Of a DNA stretch of 64,000 bases, positions 1 to 17,200 are shown piece by piece. A model generated the notes under the pieces. The model was not told the DNA's origin. It ran no database searches and saw only the letters and a list, made by a program, of their open reading frames with translations. Origin of the DNA: Holtermannia corniformis (Eukaryota > Basidiomycota > Tremellomycetes > Holtermanniales); NCBI GenBank assembly GCA_001599935.1, contig BCIJ01000030.1, positions 148,950-212,949 on the forward strand, written 5' to 3'. The position numbers were made by a program, and so were the translations under genes. Positions within the stretch are counted from its first letter, which is position 1. Every line of letters starts with the position of its first letter.

Positions 1-1
1 G

Positions 2-151
2 GAGCTCACCCAGATCCACAGCCGGATGGATCCTCTGGCAGCCACCGCTCTCGGTGCTGTTGCTCCAGGTGGCTCGGCCCCAGTCCCTACGGTGTTCAAC
101 ACGCCGCGCAAGAAGCGCACTCGTCGCATTTCCACTCCGCCNAGTGAATGA
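2..151 (+). CDS. C-terminal fragment of an unidentified protein
   Basis: The window opens inside an apparent coding exon of 49 codons followed by TGA at 149-151. The end of the protein is basic, with the run TPRKKRTRR followed by a Ser/Thr/Pro tail, which would suit a nuclear localisation signal or a regulatory tail. No domain is visible, so no function is offered. Another forward frame is also open here, so the frame is chosen only on the composition of the peptide. Base 142 is an N, in the third-last sense codon. The 5' part lies outside the window. Confidence 0.4.
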   Translation, partial: ELTQIHSRMDPLAATALGAVAPGGSAPVPTVFNTPRKKRTRRISTPXSE

Positions 152-304
152 TTGCCTGGTCGGTGCAGACGGGGAAGAAGCCCGATTCAACTCGGGCTAT
201 TGTACATAGGCGCAATGAATTNATTGCGAGGGCTAGTTCAGCGTGTGCCACCAGTNCATTACAGNANCGTNCNTAACAAGNTTAATCCCCAATGATAATC
301 AATN
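142..304. other. Cluster of ambiguous bases (N)
   Basis: Single Ns occur at 142, 222, 256, 265, 267, 271, 273, 281 and 304 and nowhere else in the window. This indicates low-coverage or end-of-read sequence at the left edge. Short elements in this stretch should be treated as unreliable. Confidence 0.95.
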
Positions 305-832
305 GCAATCTTCTGAAATATTCTGAAAGATCCTGACGGGTGCTGAGCATCTTGGTATCGAGTGCCACGTTGCCTCAACGTTTCACGTGTCGACTCGATA
401 TGTCACGTGTGACCAGCCGCGTGAGTTGTCACGACGTGTCCGGACATTGTGGCATGGTCACAGTCCAACCCCCCCGGACACCACTGAACCCCCCCTGTCG
501 TAACTGTTGGTTACTGCTGTGCCGTTTCGAGGAATGTGCAAGCGTGGAAAAGCTTGCGGAGGTGAAGCAGGGCGGTCCGAAGCAGGGCGGTATACAAGGA
601 GACTTGAGCGTGCACTTACGCGAGGATTCCATCACAGATGCAGCACAAATCACCTTTGGATTCTTTCGTCATGTGACGCCAGACAGCGAAATGCAAACTG
701 GGGACGCTCGAGTGGGTAACAGTGATATGCATCGACGCCCGCGATGATTATGTATGTAGACAACAAGCGGTGGTCACTATGTGATTGCAGTGAAGGAATG
801 TGAAGAAGCGCATGCGAGTTGCCGGTAATGGA
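152..832. other. Gene-free interval between two 3' ends
   Basis: About 680 bases separate the stop of the left-edge gene from the stop of the Kin4-like gene on the opposite strand. Open stretches here (for example about 340-747 forward) have Cys/Arg/Pro-rich compositions that look like chance frames. Two CACGTG hexamers, at 384-389 and 404-409, lie 20 bp apart. I see no RNA gene or repeat otherwise. Confidence 0.6.
384..409. promoter_or_regulatory. Paired CACGTG boxes
   Basis: CACGTG occurs at 384-389 and again at 404-409. The hexamer is the core site of bHLH factors of the Cbf1/USF type. Neither neighbouring gene starts here, since both end in this interval, so a promoter role would need an unannotated transcript. 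Function is uncertain. Confidence 0.3.
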
Positions 833-3800
833 TTAGTGGGTGAGTGTCTCGCTCCGGCTGTCGCACCCATCAGTACAAGCGCTCCTCTGCTGGACTTTAC
901 GCACTCGAGAATGGCCTGGTAGACGAATTTGAAAGACCACACGTTGCCCCGTAAACGCTTGATGTCAAGCGAATAAAGGCCGGGAAGGTTGCGGATGCGG
1001 GTCAGCTCGACAGAGAATCGGATCTCGTCACCGCCATCCAAACTGCACTGCGTGAGACTCGGTCACCATGCGAGGAGACTGAACGTACCTGTGTTCGCCA
1101 TACAAAGGCTCTGGCAGCGCAGGTGATGTTGGTCGAGCTGGCGACGCCAAGCCCGCCGATGATCCTGAAGGTGAAGCCAGCTCCGGTGCCGCGTTCGCTT
1201 CGACAGCAAGAGCCGCTTGCGAGTTGTACGAACTACCGCGGCGCATCAACATGCCTTTGAGACCACCGGCCGATGTAAGAAGACTAGGAGACGATGGCAG
1301 TGGCAGCCCACGGCGATCGATCTAGAGCAATGTGAGCAATGTGTCTTCAAATTACGCATTACGCACCGAAGACGACGAGGCGCTCATACTAAAGCCTCCA
1401 GAATATGAACCTTTGCCCATTACACTCGAAAGCCCCAGACCAGTGGTAACACCGGCCTTGCGTCGTCGCGCGCGTGTGCAACGGAAGCGGTAGTCGTTCT
1501 CCTTTTTGACATCGATACCCATGCTTCTCAGCACCTTGAGCACGTCGGCCAAGACCTCGGAAACAGGCCGCGAGGTCAGGGCCGACTGATCCACGACACC
1601 ATTGTGTATGCGCATCTTCGAGTCGTGAGCTGCAAGATTCGAATTACGGTTGCGTGAAGCATCCGCAGTGGCGACACGTTGCGGGCTAGGCCGGGTGGCA
1701 TGGGTTGCTGTCTGTGGTGTGCGCTGCTCGACGTTGATCGTTGTAGCTTGCAATGAGTGATCGATGCTGAGGTCGTCGTCGGTGATGACGACGGTGGGGT
1801 TCTCGCGAGGTGTGGTGGGTACCGGCGAGTGCAATGGGGAGGAGACCTCGGGCCGGTGGCTGCTCTCTCGCAAGCCCGCGAGCGTATCTCTGGCCAAGCT
1901 CTTGCGCCGGAACCAGTCCATGACTTTCTTGGCCGCGCTACTAGACGCAGACTGGTGACCTGCGCGCCCGTCGCCCGACTTGGATAGATTCTGCCTAGCA
2001 AATGCGTCCACAGGCGTGATTGATGGTGAACTTGGAGTCCGTTCGTGTGGACTTGGGCTGAGAATGCGATCGGTTTCGACCACCATGGAGGGAGGCCGCG
2101 AGCTTGCCGCACTCGGGACCGGCGACGCGACGGTTTGGAGCTGCGTCGGTGGCGCGTTTGCGCTTCTCGGGGGTGGCATGTGCTTGGGGGATGTCGACCT
2201 GTCGACGTCAGTTTTGCTTTCGAATGGTGCCGGACCGACCTAGCAAAGGGCTCAGAGACCATCAATGTCAACGTCTTTCGACGTGACTGCTTCGTACTCG
2301 ATGTGCTTCCAGGAGTCTCCTTCCGACTGGGGGCGATCTTTACTGACTTGCTCGGAGCATCGCCCTTGGCAGGCGTCCTCTCTGGCGGCTCGATGTTGGC
2401 AGTTGTCGAACTCACACCCAACAACTTGCCGAGGCCAAACTTGTCCATCGACATGCCCTTGCGTCCTCGATCACGCCTACTGGTCGGGGCTGCCTTGGGC
2501 GGAGATGGCAGCTTTGCTGGCGCAAACGGTGCTTTGCTGAAGGTTGCTGCAGGAACAGGCAGGGGCGGCGGAGCCACAGCTGCTATGGCATTGGAGCTCG
2601 CTTTGGGCGTCGTCGGTGACGCATGGGCCGTCACATCGGCATTGGCCCGGGACGCTTTTGGGGTCATTGGCGGCGTAGACACTGGACGTAGGATTTCAAA
2701 GCCCTCTGCTTCCGGTTCGTTCATCACAGGCATGTCTTCGAGGACGGGTTGTTGATCTTGTGCAATCAAACCAGCAGCTTCCGTCGAAGTATCCATGGAT
2801 GACGTCGAACTGGTAGGTTCCATTGGAACGCTTGTGGCAGCGTCTGTCTCTGGAGGCATGACCACTTCACTGTTGGAAGCATTGGCTGCCGCACCGCGCT
2901 TCGCCATGAGGTCTTGCATCTTGCTGTACGTAGCCTCGCCGTCGTACTCGACCTGAATCGTATGACGGTTTGGATTGGCGGAGGCGGGCACACGGGTCTC
3001 GCCACTGGCTTTGGTTTTTGCAGTACTAATTGCAATGGGTGCGGCCAGAGATACAGCTTCGGTTGGTATTGTGCTCGTGCGAGCGTCTGCGCCTTGGTCA
3101 CCTTGCGACTGGTCCGCTTTGACGCGCTTGACCGGCGGCAATGCCGAGAGCGGCGTACTGCTAGGCTCTGCGGCCTTGTGCAGATCGCCCGGCATGGTCG
3201 TCGTACCTGGCAGCGCGCTATGGTGACGCGGTTCACGGGCGCGACGATGTTGTTGGTCGAGACTCGCCGCAGAGACGCCGCCGGTTCCCGGCCGACTGCT
3301 TTGGCTCCTGGCCAGAGCAGCTTTTTGTTGAGCTTGCTCCTGCATGCGCATGCGAGCTTGCATATCGCGTCGAGCCGCTGCGCGTTTGTTGGCAAGCTGC
3401 TCTTGAGAAGCAAGCTCGAGATCGCTGACGGACAGCTTGAACAGCGGAGCATATGCTCGCAGCCAAGGGTGGGCCATGACCGTCTGCAGGTCGCAACGGC
3501 GCAGTGGGTCAGGCACGAGCATACGTCGTAGTAGATCCTGCGCCTCGGGGGAGATGTAGTCGGGAAACGACAGGGGCGTGTTGATGATGTAGCGATACAG
3601 CAGGTTGATGTTGTCCCCTTCTGGGTTGCTCGGATCATCGTCAAAGGGCAGGTAGCCCGACAGCATGGCGTACAGGATCACGCCGCAACTCCAAATGTCG
3701 ACTGCGGAACCGACGTAGAGGCCTTCAGAGATGACAAGCTCGGGCGCGGCGTAGCACGGGCTGCCACAGCTTGTCGCCATCAGATCATCCTTGGCGTGTT

Positions 3801-4738
3801 CAAACCGGTTGGCGAACCCAAAGTCGGTGATGATGACGTTGCGGTGCTTGTCGAGCAGCAAGTTTTCAAGCTTGAGGTCGCGGTGGACAATGTGCTTTCG
3901 GTGCAGATAGTGCACACCCGAGATGAGCTGCGCAAAGAGCTTTGCAGCGTCTTTCTCTTTCAAGTAACGGTGAGCGAGGATGTGGTCAAAGAGCTCTCCG
4001 CCTGGCGTCTGTGAGCGACGGGTTCTTGAGACCGCGCAACATACCATTTGCGAAATCAAGAATAATACCAATGTACTTTTCCGTCTCAATGACGTCAAAA
4101 AGCCTGACGATGTTTGGGTGTTTGACAGTCTGAGCGTGTCAGCATGATACGAGATGGCCTCGACGGATACAGACCTTGAGTACCTGGATCTCGCGCTCGA
4201 CCTTGCTCAGACGAGCCTGGTTGTCCATGCTTCCCCGGCGAATCAACTTGACTGCGACCTCTTCGCCATATTCTGTCTGCACGCCGAGCTTGACCTTGCC
4301 AAATTCGCCCTCGCCGAGCGTCTGCAGAAGAATATATGGCCCGAACCCGAGCAGCGGTCGGCGTGGGTGAGCAGCCTGGTACGCGGCAATCGATGGATGC
4401 AGAACATATTCTGGTGTTGGCGCGGTTGTAGTTGATGAAGTGGCGAGTGATGATGGGTTGTGCGACTGGCGTTTGCGCGCGGCCGAGGTTGATGCTGATT
4501 GAGAGTGCGAATGCGAATGCGCCGTTGCGACGTCGGTCGCCGTCTGGGCTTCACCGGGCGGAGACAGAGGCGGTACAAACGACGTGATATGAGCCGAAGC
4601 CGGTCGCTGGCGTGCGGGTGGGGCGACCGGGCCGTCGTCGGGACTGGGCGAGCGCTGCGAGTCGGTCGAGGAAAAGGGGGTTGCTGGATAGCTTGATGAT
4701 GCGAATGGGCCCGGCATTGGGGATGATACAGCAGTCAT
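833..4738 (-). CDS. KIN4: Kin4-like serine/threonine protein kinase with C-terminal KA1 domain
   Basis: Seven exons are proposed: 4738-4175, 4129-4045, 4001-2240, 2198-1367, 1321-1089, 1042-905 and 857-833. They sum in frame to about 1,212 residues; introns are 41-47 nt. A disordered N-terminus of about 115 residues precedes the kinase domain: glycine loop [10 protein letters not shown], then VAVKL, catalytic [16 protein letters not shown], and activation segment [12 protein letters not shown]. This layout matches the yeast Kin4/Frk1 branch, where Kin4 acts in the spindle-position checkpoint. A Ser/Pro/Ala-rich linker of about 700 residues follows. The end of the protein ([19 protein letters not shown], then [11 protein letters not shown]) is a KA1-type phospholipid-binding fold. 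The last intron (858-904) is my choice because it restores a KA1-like end; without it the frame runs to a stop at 748. Kinase identity is certain, the Kin4 assignment good. Confidence 0.88.
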
Positions 4739-5686
4739 TATAGCAAGCGATGGCAGTCTCTACGCCTGGCATCAGCCGATTCCGCACCGAGAGCTCGGCC
4801 GACGTACAGCTGATGAGTGATGCGATGGTTCGGTTCACTGTGAACCGAGAACAAAGGACGAGCGTTGAGGGCCGTGCGAGGATGGTGCTGTGCGGGTGCG
4901 ATTGTCGGCTAGTCTATGCGAGCATGGCGAGAGGGCAAGAAACTGGAACGGTTGGAACAACAGCCGGCAACGTCAAGACGCGTGCTGAACAACACTTGGC
5001 GGCACGGACGCGTCGACGAGCGGCCTGCGGATCGCACTCGAGCTGGTGAGCGAGAGCGGACCAGGGCAAGAGGCAGCAAGAAGAGGGGGGCGACGGCGTG
5101 CGGCGTGCTGATGCCCAGTGTGCAGTGTTGTCTGTGCGGCGAACGGACCGAGTAGTGTGTGTGTGTTGGCGTTGGGCGCGCTGTGTGCCGTCTGATGACC
5201 CCTTGGCAACGTCGCTCGTCCCTACGAGCCCCTGTGCGCTGAGCGAGATGGTAGATGGGCTCAAGAGGCAGCAGCGACAATCGCGGTGGAAGACAATGAG
5301 AGCACACGGCGGACGAGGCCGACCGACGACCCGGGCGCGTCGTCGGCTCTCGTTTGGCTTTGTGGGATTGCATTCAGCTTGTCAGAGTCGGATCGTGTGC
5401 AGCTCTCGAGACTGAATCGCAGCCGTTGGCTCGCACGCTCGGCACTGGGCGCTCGACAGGCGCTCACCGCTCATCCCACCATCGCAGCATCTCACCGAGC
5501 CGACAAGACGCGTCGTGGTGGCGACTGGCAAACAATGCATCATCATGGTAATATGGAACGGTCGTAAAGGCTGGCAAGTCGCCATAGCAGGTTGTGAATG
5601 TCCGTAGCAGCTGCGGGCAAGAGATCCGGTTGCAGGTCGTGCGAGTGCGTGATGGGAAAGATAAAGGACGGAGAAAGGGGGCTCGA
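4739..5686. other. Upstream region of the Kin4-like gene, no gene seen
   Basis: About 950 bases lie between the Kin4-like start and the 3' end of the GPI-protein gene on the same strand. Both strands hold open frames up to 154 codons (for example 4909-5373 reverse), but these are Arg/Ser/His-rich and have no domain. A short CA/TG dinucleotide run occurs near 5155-5165. It probably holds the long 5' leader and promoter of the kinase gene. Confidence 0.5.
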
Positions 5687-6367
5687 CTACAGCAGCACGG
5701 CCCACGCCACGTACAGCAACGGTGTGGACGCGAGCAAGCTGAGCGACGGCACGACTAGCTGTCGATAGCCCGCAGAGATGTAGTTGTCGTCGGGTCCCAT
5801 GGCTGCCAGACACAGGGTCAGTGCTGCATATGGCCAAGTGGAGGATGCCCACCTTTGCCGCCAGCCGTGTTGCCAGGGTCGGGTGCAGTCACTGTCGAGT
5901 CCGAGCCAGCGTTGCCTCCTCCAACAGTCTCTGTAGCAAGCGGCAGGGTCTTTGGTGTCGTCGTGGTCGAGCTGTTAGACGAGGCAGACTGGCTCTGCAC
6001 ACCATCAGCTCGGCTCACGACCTCGATCCCTTTGAGTCGTCCTCACTGACCTGGATTGGCTGTGTCGTACTGTATGATATCGTCTGATTGTTCGAGATCT
6101 TGTTGTGTCATCAGCATAGCCAAACCCAGCAGCAGGATCCGTAGGAGAGCGGAAACGGCAACGCACAGAGTATGTGACAAACACCGTCTGCGACGCTTGG
6201 CTCGCACTCGTCGTGCTGTTACCACCACCTGACGATTGAGCGGATGCCGACGCCGAGCCAGAGCTCGAACTCGCTTGCGAACTGGCTCCAGACGTCGATG
6301 ATGAGTCTTGAGCGAACACTGGGCTGACGGCCAGCAGCAAGCCGACGGTGCAGAGGGTGACCTTCAT
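5687..6367 (-). CDS. Small secreted, Ser/Thr-rich, probably GPI-anchored surface protein
   Basis: Four exons (6367-6167, 6098-6051, 5994-5853, 5802-5687) join in frame to about 168 residues. Residues 1-20 (MKVTLCTVGLLLAVSPVFAQ) form a clear signal peptide with an Ala-x-Ala-type cleavage site. The middle is almost wholly Ser, Thr, Ala and Gly, with a short Asn/Thr stretch (ISNNQTISYSTTQP) offering N-glycosylation sites. The last 19 residues (SLSLLASTPLLYVAWAVLL) are hydrophobic and end at the stop, as in a GPI-attachment signal. Introns are 68, 56 and 50 nt. It is likely a cell-wall or plasma-membrane mannoprotein; no catalytic domain is present. It is divergent from SEC39 with only 115 bp between start codons. 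Confidence 0.75.
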
Positions 6368-6482
6368 GTCTTGTTTGCGGCTTTCTGGCCAGCTGCAGTC
6401 GCTCGTCGCCAGAGTGCGATGACCTGGTACAGACTAGATGCGTGAGATGCTGAAGAGACACTGCCGATGGTGATTGTTGGAT

Positions 6483-9400
6483 ATGACAAGCGATGCAGCA
6501 CACGTGAAGGCAGCAGCTGCACCGACAACGACACCGGCGACGGCGACGTTGCTCGCAGCAATCATGACGCTCGGACTCGCTCAGCTGCTGGAAGAGAGCA
6601 GGTGGGAGGAAGCCGTCGCATACGTGTCTACGGCCGCGACATCCGACACGGCCATCCTTGACTACATCTACCAACTCTGGTGGGCGTCGGAACCTCCCAG
6701 CTTGCAATCAGTCGAACACCGTCTGCGACTCGTCAAGGACAGTCAATGGGTTGCCGAGGCATGCGCAGCGACCATTACCGCAGACTTGGACATTAACGAT
6801 GCGCTCGTCGAGCTCGGTCTGGAGCGTGTGCAGCTGCTCGCGACGACCGAACCCGGCTCCTCGTCGCAAACCAGCGTCGCGTTGAACAAGTCGGGGTCAC
6901 TGCATGCCGTGCTCAGCGACAGACTGGAACGCTTGCACACATATCGATCCTGGGTCACACCGCGTAGCAACGAGGACCAGCCTGAGCCGAACGGCGACAT
7001 TGTCCTTGAAGATCTCGACGACCCGTGGAACGAAGCCGAAGCGTCAGAGTTTACGAACGAACCAGAGGATCCATGGGCTGCGACGGAGGATCATTCATCT
7101 ACGCTTCAGCCTACGAGCGATCCCCAGACATCCAACCCATCGACTGCGCCACACCCTCCCAGCGTCGCCATCTTTCTACCCGCTTTCCTTGGCCAATCAC
7201 TGCCACTTGTAGCTGCGCAGCTCGCGTCCACCTTGGAGCTGCCTGCTCTTCGGGATCTGATCACGCGGCATACCCCTTCCCTATGTGCGCAACGCTTTGC
7301 CATCCTTGAGTCGATCCCGCCGTACGCCTCGCCACTCGACTATCTCGATTTGCTGCCGATGGCCGATGCGGATGGCAGCGAGTGCTTTGCCAAAGGCAGT
7401 ATCTGGCGTATTGAGCCGCCAGTCGACAACGCGCGGCTCTTGTCAGCGACCGAGCTGTCCGAATGGTACGCGTCCAAGGTGGAGCAGATTGATGCTGCAG
7501 CCGGCCTGGTCAGCGTTCAACTAGCTTTCATCCAACATGCCGCGTCACAAGGAATCACCCAGCTGGACGTCCTCGGGGAAGACTTGAGCCTGCTGTCCAA
7601 AATGGTCTACGAAGCCGGCCCCGGACATGAGGGCTGGTCGTTGGCGCACTGGCGGGCGGCGACTTCCCACGAGGTCGTGAATAGCTACCTGCTCAACTCT
7701 ACGCAATCGACATTTGTATCCGACATCCGGCGCCTCGTACTGCCATATCTCTATGTGCTCGAGTCTCGTGCCGAGCGCGCTGGCCAACCCAGTGATCAGG
7801 TTGTCGAACAGCATCTGAATACCATCATCCTCAATGCCTCGCTACCACTTGCTCTCACCATATTCGAGGCCTCTAAAGCCACTCTCCCCAGCAGTCAGCG
7901 CCTAATCAAAGGCGATCTCGACGTTGCGCGCTTGGCTCTTGCTTGTCTTTACGGCAGCAATGATCGACGCGCTTGGGCCACGATGAGCAGGATCTTCGAG
8001 TGCCTCCCCGTCTGGGAGATCACAGTCGACGACAGCGACGAGAGAGAAGCCGCGGCTACAACGTTGGAGTCTCTCGGCGCTTACGTGCGCCCATCGACGT
8101 CGCAGACATCGCCTCCGAGCGCAGAAGACATGTACCTTTTCTTCTCGCCGCTACCCTTTGCCTCTCTCTCGCGCGCTCTCGACATCCTCGATGTACATCT
8201 CGAGTCTGGCGAGATTCTCGCTAAATGGGGCGTGCCGTGCCCATTGCCTTTTTTTGTACAAAGCGCTAGGGATGCCGCCGAACAGCGCTCCTGTGCAGTC
8301 CGCATGGCACGGCATGCCGCATCCACGGACACAGGTGACGCTCTGGCGCAGTGGAGTACTCTGCTCTTTGACATGCTCAAGCTGAGCGGTGGCGGGGAAG
8401 GCTTGCTGCGTGGGGCGTTTGGCGAGCTGAGCCGCGAAGAGGTGATGCGGATATTCCTCGAAGGCGTTCTCGCTTCTGGACGTGAGCATTGACTCGGCGC
8501 AAAAGGTTTTACTGACAGTTTCAGGATTCGATATCGCACAGAAGCTCATGCGTAAGGAGCCTTTGCGCGAGCTGCCGTACGATATTGCCGAGCAAGTCAC
8601 CCTCAAGGTCTCCCGCGAGCTTTACGACAATGCCGAGCAAGGTAGCTTGCACAGCGGCAACATGAAACTTGCCTACACTTGGTGTGTCATATGGTTTCTC
8701 ACCACTCGTGAGCTGATACCGCCAGTCTGGACGTGGTCAGCTCAAGTTTGAGCATCCAGAGCGAGAAAGACTTTATCGAGGCGACAAGCAAGCTTTTGTC
8801 ATACAACATCGTGACAGATCAAGGCCGGGCTTTCACTCCGCTCGAGGTCCGCCTATCCACCGACCGCCTCGACCTCGTCCAACGCGTTCTCCGCAGCAGC
8901 GACGGCGCCTTTCGTCACGAAGGAGTCGTCTTGGACATTGTCGACAAGTTGGGCTTTCGTCATGATCCTCAGGCTCGGCTACGCGTCCTACGCATGCTTT
9001 TGGAGGCGGCAGTGCAGGCTGATGATGCTGTGCAAGCGGGAAACTTGGGTCGCAAAATCCTCGCGGTTTACCAGTCTTGCAAGCAAGATAAACAGCTACC
9101 GAACTCGACATCATCCACTTTCGAAGAATGCTGTCATGTTTTGGCACAAGCAGCAGTCATGCCAAGCATGATCCAAACGGAAGGGAGTATGGAGCTATTG
9201 GCTTTGACAATGTCGGTCTGTAGTTCAGCGACTCTGCCCTTGCAGCTCGAGCAGTGGCGCGTTGTCGAATCGAAGCAGACCACGACTGGCCGGGTTGCTC
9301 CGGTCACCTCAAGTCTGCCAGTATCGGCAAGCGATGCAGCCCCGACGGTCCTGGGTTCGAGGAGAGCAGCAAGAGCAGCGCATATGGCCTTTTCCTTGTC

Positions 9401-9536
9401 GGAACAGCTGGCCAGTCGCCTGCCTGCTCGCGACGATCAATTTGTAGCAGACGTGGGGGCGCACATGCCTCGTACTGCCCGCGTAGCTCTGTCCAAAGGC
9501 GTTGGCTGGCTGCTCGGAGAAGATGCCGCTCGGTAG
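6483..9536 (+). CDS. SEC39: Sec39-like subunit of the Dsl1/NRZ ER tethering complex
   Basis: Three exons (6483-8481, 8525-8681, 8726-9536) join in frame to about 988 residues. The protein is an all-helical solenoid with no catalytic motif. It shows the long Sec39-family pattern of helical hairpins beginning near residue 30 (LAQLLEESRWEEAVAYV) and running almost to the C-terminus. In yeast and animals (NBAS) this family forms one leg of the complex that tethers COPI vesicles at the ER for retrograde Golgi-ER traffic. I used the first ATG in the frame at 6483; another ATG at 6564 is possible. The two introns are 43 and 44 nt with CTGAC/CTGAT branch sites. The gene ends 70 bp from the ISWI stop on the other strand. 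The assignment rests on family resemblance rather than a short diagnostic motif. Confidence 0.72.
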
Positions 9537-9606
9537 TCATGTATTACGATTGCACAACGATGCTATGCAGCTCCCAAACAACATATGCATGCGCCTGGCG
9601 ACTCGT

Positions 9607-14079
<4,473 letters not shown>

Positions 14080-14295
14080 GTCTGGCTTGGGTCGAGGATG
14101 TCACAGGCTGTTCTCTCTCACTAGACTGTGCTGTGACCGACGTGAACACGGTTGTCACTGGCTGCAGTGCTGCCGACGGCGCGTCGAGTGAGAAAGGGCG
14201 CTCTCGGCGTTTACGGAGGCACTCTTCTCACTGTGGTGGCGATTCCCCGAGATCACAACGGAGTCTGTCATTTGTCTACGATTCGCCCATGGCCA

Positions 14296-17200
14296 CTATA
14301 GCCCTTTGAATGGCTCCTTGGTGATCGCGGCGACCTCTGCTTTGTGCCAGTCTCCAACGGCCGTCGCAACGGTCGCACACGGCGCCCGGCCAGCGTAGGT
14401 AACGCGGGCGTCTACCCCCAACCCGGCCAGCACGTCGTCAATCCGCTCCCGCACGTGTGTCCAAGCCCCTTGCTGGTATGGCTCCTCTTGCGCCCAGACA
14501 AACTTGGTCGCGCCAGTGTAAGCACCCAGCGTGGCTTGCAGGTTGATGAACGGGAATGGTGCCAGCTCCTCGACCCGGACGATGACCACTTTATCCGCCA
14601 GGCCAGGCTGCGACTCGGCGTACTGTTTGAGCGTGTAGTAGTGCTTGCCCGAACAGAGGATCACGCGTCGAGGTGCAGAATCTGCCGACCGCAAGAGATC
14701 GTCTTGAAGCACTGATTGAAACCCACTGTCAGGCGTCATGTCACTCAATGGCGAGGATGCAAGCTGCAGGAGTCAGTGACGGGTTGGTCACAGGTGACCT
14801 ACAGGAGAGCGAAGGAGGCCTTTGGGTGACGCAATGACAAGGGGCTTGCGGTAGTTGCGCTTCATCTGGCGTCGAAGTAGATGAAAGTACTGCGCAGGGG
14901 TTGACGGGTTGGCGACGGTTAGGTTGATGTCGAAAGCATCGGCGGCACTTTTCGACGTTGGTGCGTCATTGGTGAGCTATAGTTGTGAGCTCGTGTCGGC
15001 GCTTGGTGTGCAGCGCACCTGAAGGAAGCGCTCGATACGAGCAGAGCTGTGCTCTGGGCCAGCCCCGTCAAACCCGTGTGGGAGCAACATGACCATGGCA
15101 CTTTGCTTCAACCACTTGGCGGCGCCTCCAACAATAAAGTTGTCGATGATGATCTGCGCACCGTTATGAAAGTCGCCAAACTGGCAGAGTAAGTACTGAA
15201 ATCCCCGGAGCAGCGACGTACCTGCGCTTCCCAGATTGGGAGCAGCTTTGGACTGGCCCAACTCATGCCTAGCTCGAAGCCTGTGATATCGGTGTCAAGC
15301 GGGCTCTTTGCAGATGATATGACTGACCGAGGACAGCAAACTCGCTCAGATTGCCTGGCAACGTGAGTACGAGTGTTTATGGTCCGACAACCAACTCACT
15401 ATTGGCAAGTTCCAACGACCCACCCCGTGCGGCAAGTTGGTTGAGGGGAATGACGCAGTGCTCGTCCTTTTGATCCACGTACATGGCATGTCTGCGACGT
15501 TAGTTGAGATGTAACGACGCATACGTACCTCTGGGAGAATGTACCGCGTCCGACATCCTGACCAGAGATCCGTACGTCGTGTCCATCGAGCATCAGTGAG
15601 CCAAATGCCATTGCTTCTGCAGTCGCAAAGTCGACTTTGCCGCCGTCGAGACTCTTGAGACGTGCTTTGATGTGCCGCTCAAGGCGAGGATGAACAGTCT
15701 ATCGAGGGTCAGTCGATACCGGTCATATCACTTACTCACGAAACCAGTCGGCAGCTTGACACTGGCAAGAGCAATATCGCGCAGCGTGTCAACATGGACG
15801 CCCGTTGCCGGCTCGTGCACAGCTTCCGAGGACAATGTCCACACGCAGTTGCTCCATTTGCCTCTCAGCATGTCGGCTGTAGGGCTCCAATCATCGACTT
15901 TCGACAGTGCAGTTTCTAGGCGTGATTTGTACGCTTGGCGAACCGACGTTGCGTCCTGCGCAGTGATGACTCCGTCGTTCTGGCACGTCAGCTACGCTCG
16001 ACTGAGTCTGCGGCACTGACAATGAGCTTGTCTTCGAACAGCGCAGGCACCGATCTCTGATCTTTGATCTTGTCATACATCAGAGCTGCAGGTGTGAGTT
16101 CACTCTTGAAGAATCAGTCGCTCACGCTGAGTGTATCTTGGCTCATCTAGCTCATTGTGGCCCCATCTAAGCGCTGATCAGCCCCCACCTTCGCCGCATT
16201 GACAGTCGCGACTTGCCGCCGGTAGCACATGAGATCCACGATGATATCTCGCCGGAACAGTGATCTGTACTGAAACGCCGTATCCATGGCGCGCACGACC
16301 GCTAAGAACGAGTTAGTGAGCCTGGCACACTACGCAACTCTCTTTACCCTGCGGATTATCGCCGTTGACATGGATGATTGGACATCCGATCATTTTGCCT
16401 GAATCAGTCAGGCGAAATCGTCGACGAACATGCGCACTCACCGACGTCGGAGCAATACATGCTCGATCGCGCGCCCGTGGTTGGCGTCGTGTAGCCGATG
16501 CTGAGGCTAGGTCAGTCGTCGTCAGTACACCTCAAGCACTGCGGACTTGTTGCTGAGAGGCTGTCAGTGGATGACGTGATGCAGAACTGACACTGACTTG
16601 ACAATGATATGAATAGCTCCACCACTGCCATAGTGCGGCAAGTTGCTGAGGCCAAGGCTCTCGGGTACGATGCCTTGGCCAGCGAAAGCAGCATCCCCGT
16701 GCAATTGAACACAAAGCACCTTGTCTCCAAGTTGACAGTCTGGTGATGCCTTCTTTAGCAGGGCCATCTGCTTGGAGCGCGTCAAGCCCAATGCGACGGG
16801 GTTGACTGCCTGTCAGGGTTAGCAGAGTTCCTGATCGTGCGGGAGCTTCACCTCTAGATGGCTGGGATTCTGCAGCATCTCTAGCGACACCGACTTGTCG
16901 CCAAAGGGCACGTCGCGCTTGCCTGATAGGTGACTGATAACGTCGCCAGTTGCGCCCGGTGCTGCAGCTGGATCGAATTCGGGTCGACCTTTGATTTTGG
17001 CAAATAGAGCCTCCGGGGGGTAGTCTAACAAGTCGGGGTCTGTCAAGAGTGAGAGGCGTCCCCGGTGCGGCAGAGAAAGGACGAGATCGGCGATGCTCGC
17101 TGCACATATCAAATTGCGTCACGGTAGAGTCGGCGAGAGCTTGAACCGACCTTTAGCACTGAGCTCCAGCAAGGTGTCGATTGCCACCAGCATGGCTTCT

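Noticed and set aside
340..747. 135-codon forward frame near the left end
   Set aside because: It has no recognisable domain and a Cys/Pro/Arg-rich, random-looking composition; it lies next to N-containing sequence.
4909..5373. 154-codon reverse frame upstream of the kinase gene
   Set aside because: The Arg/Ser/His-rich composition and lack of any motif point to promoter or leader sequence.
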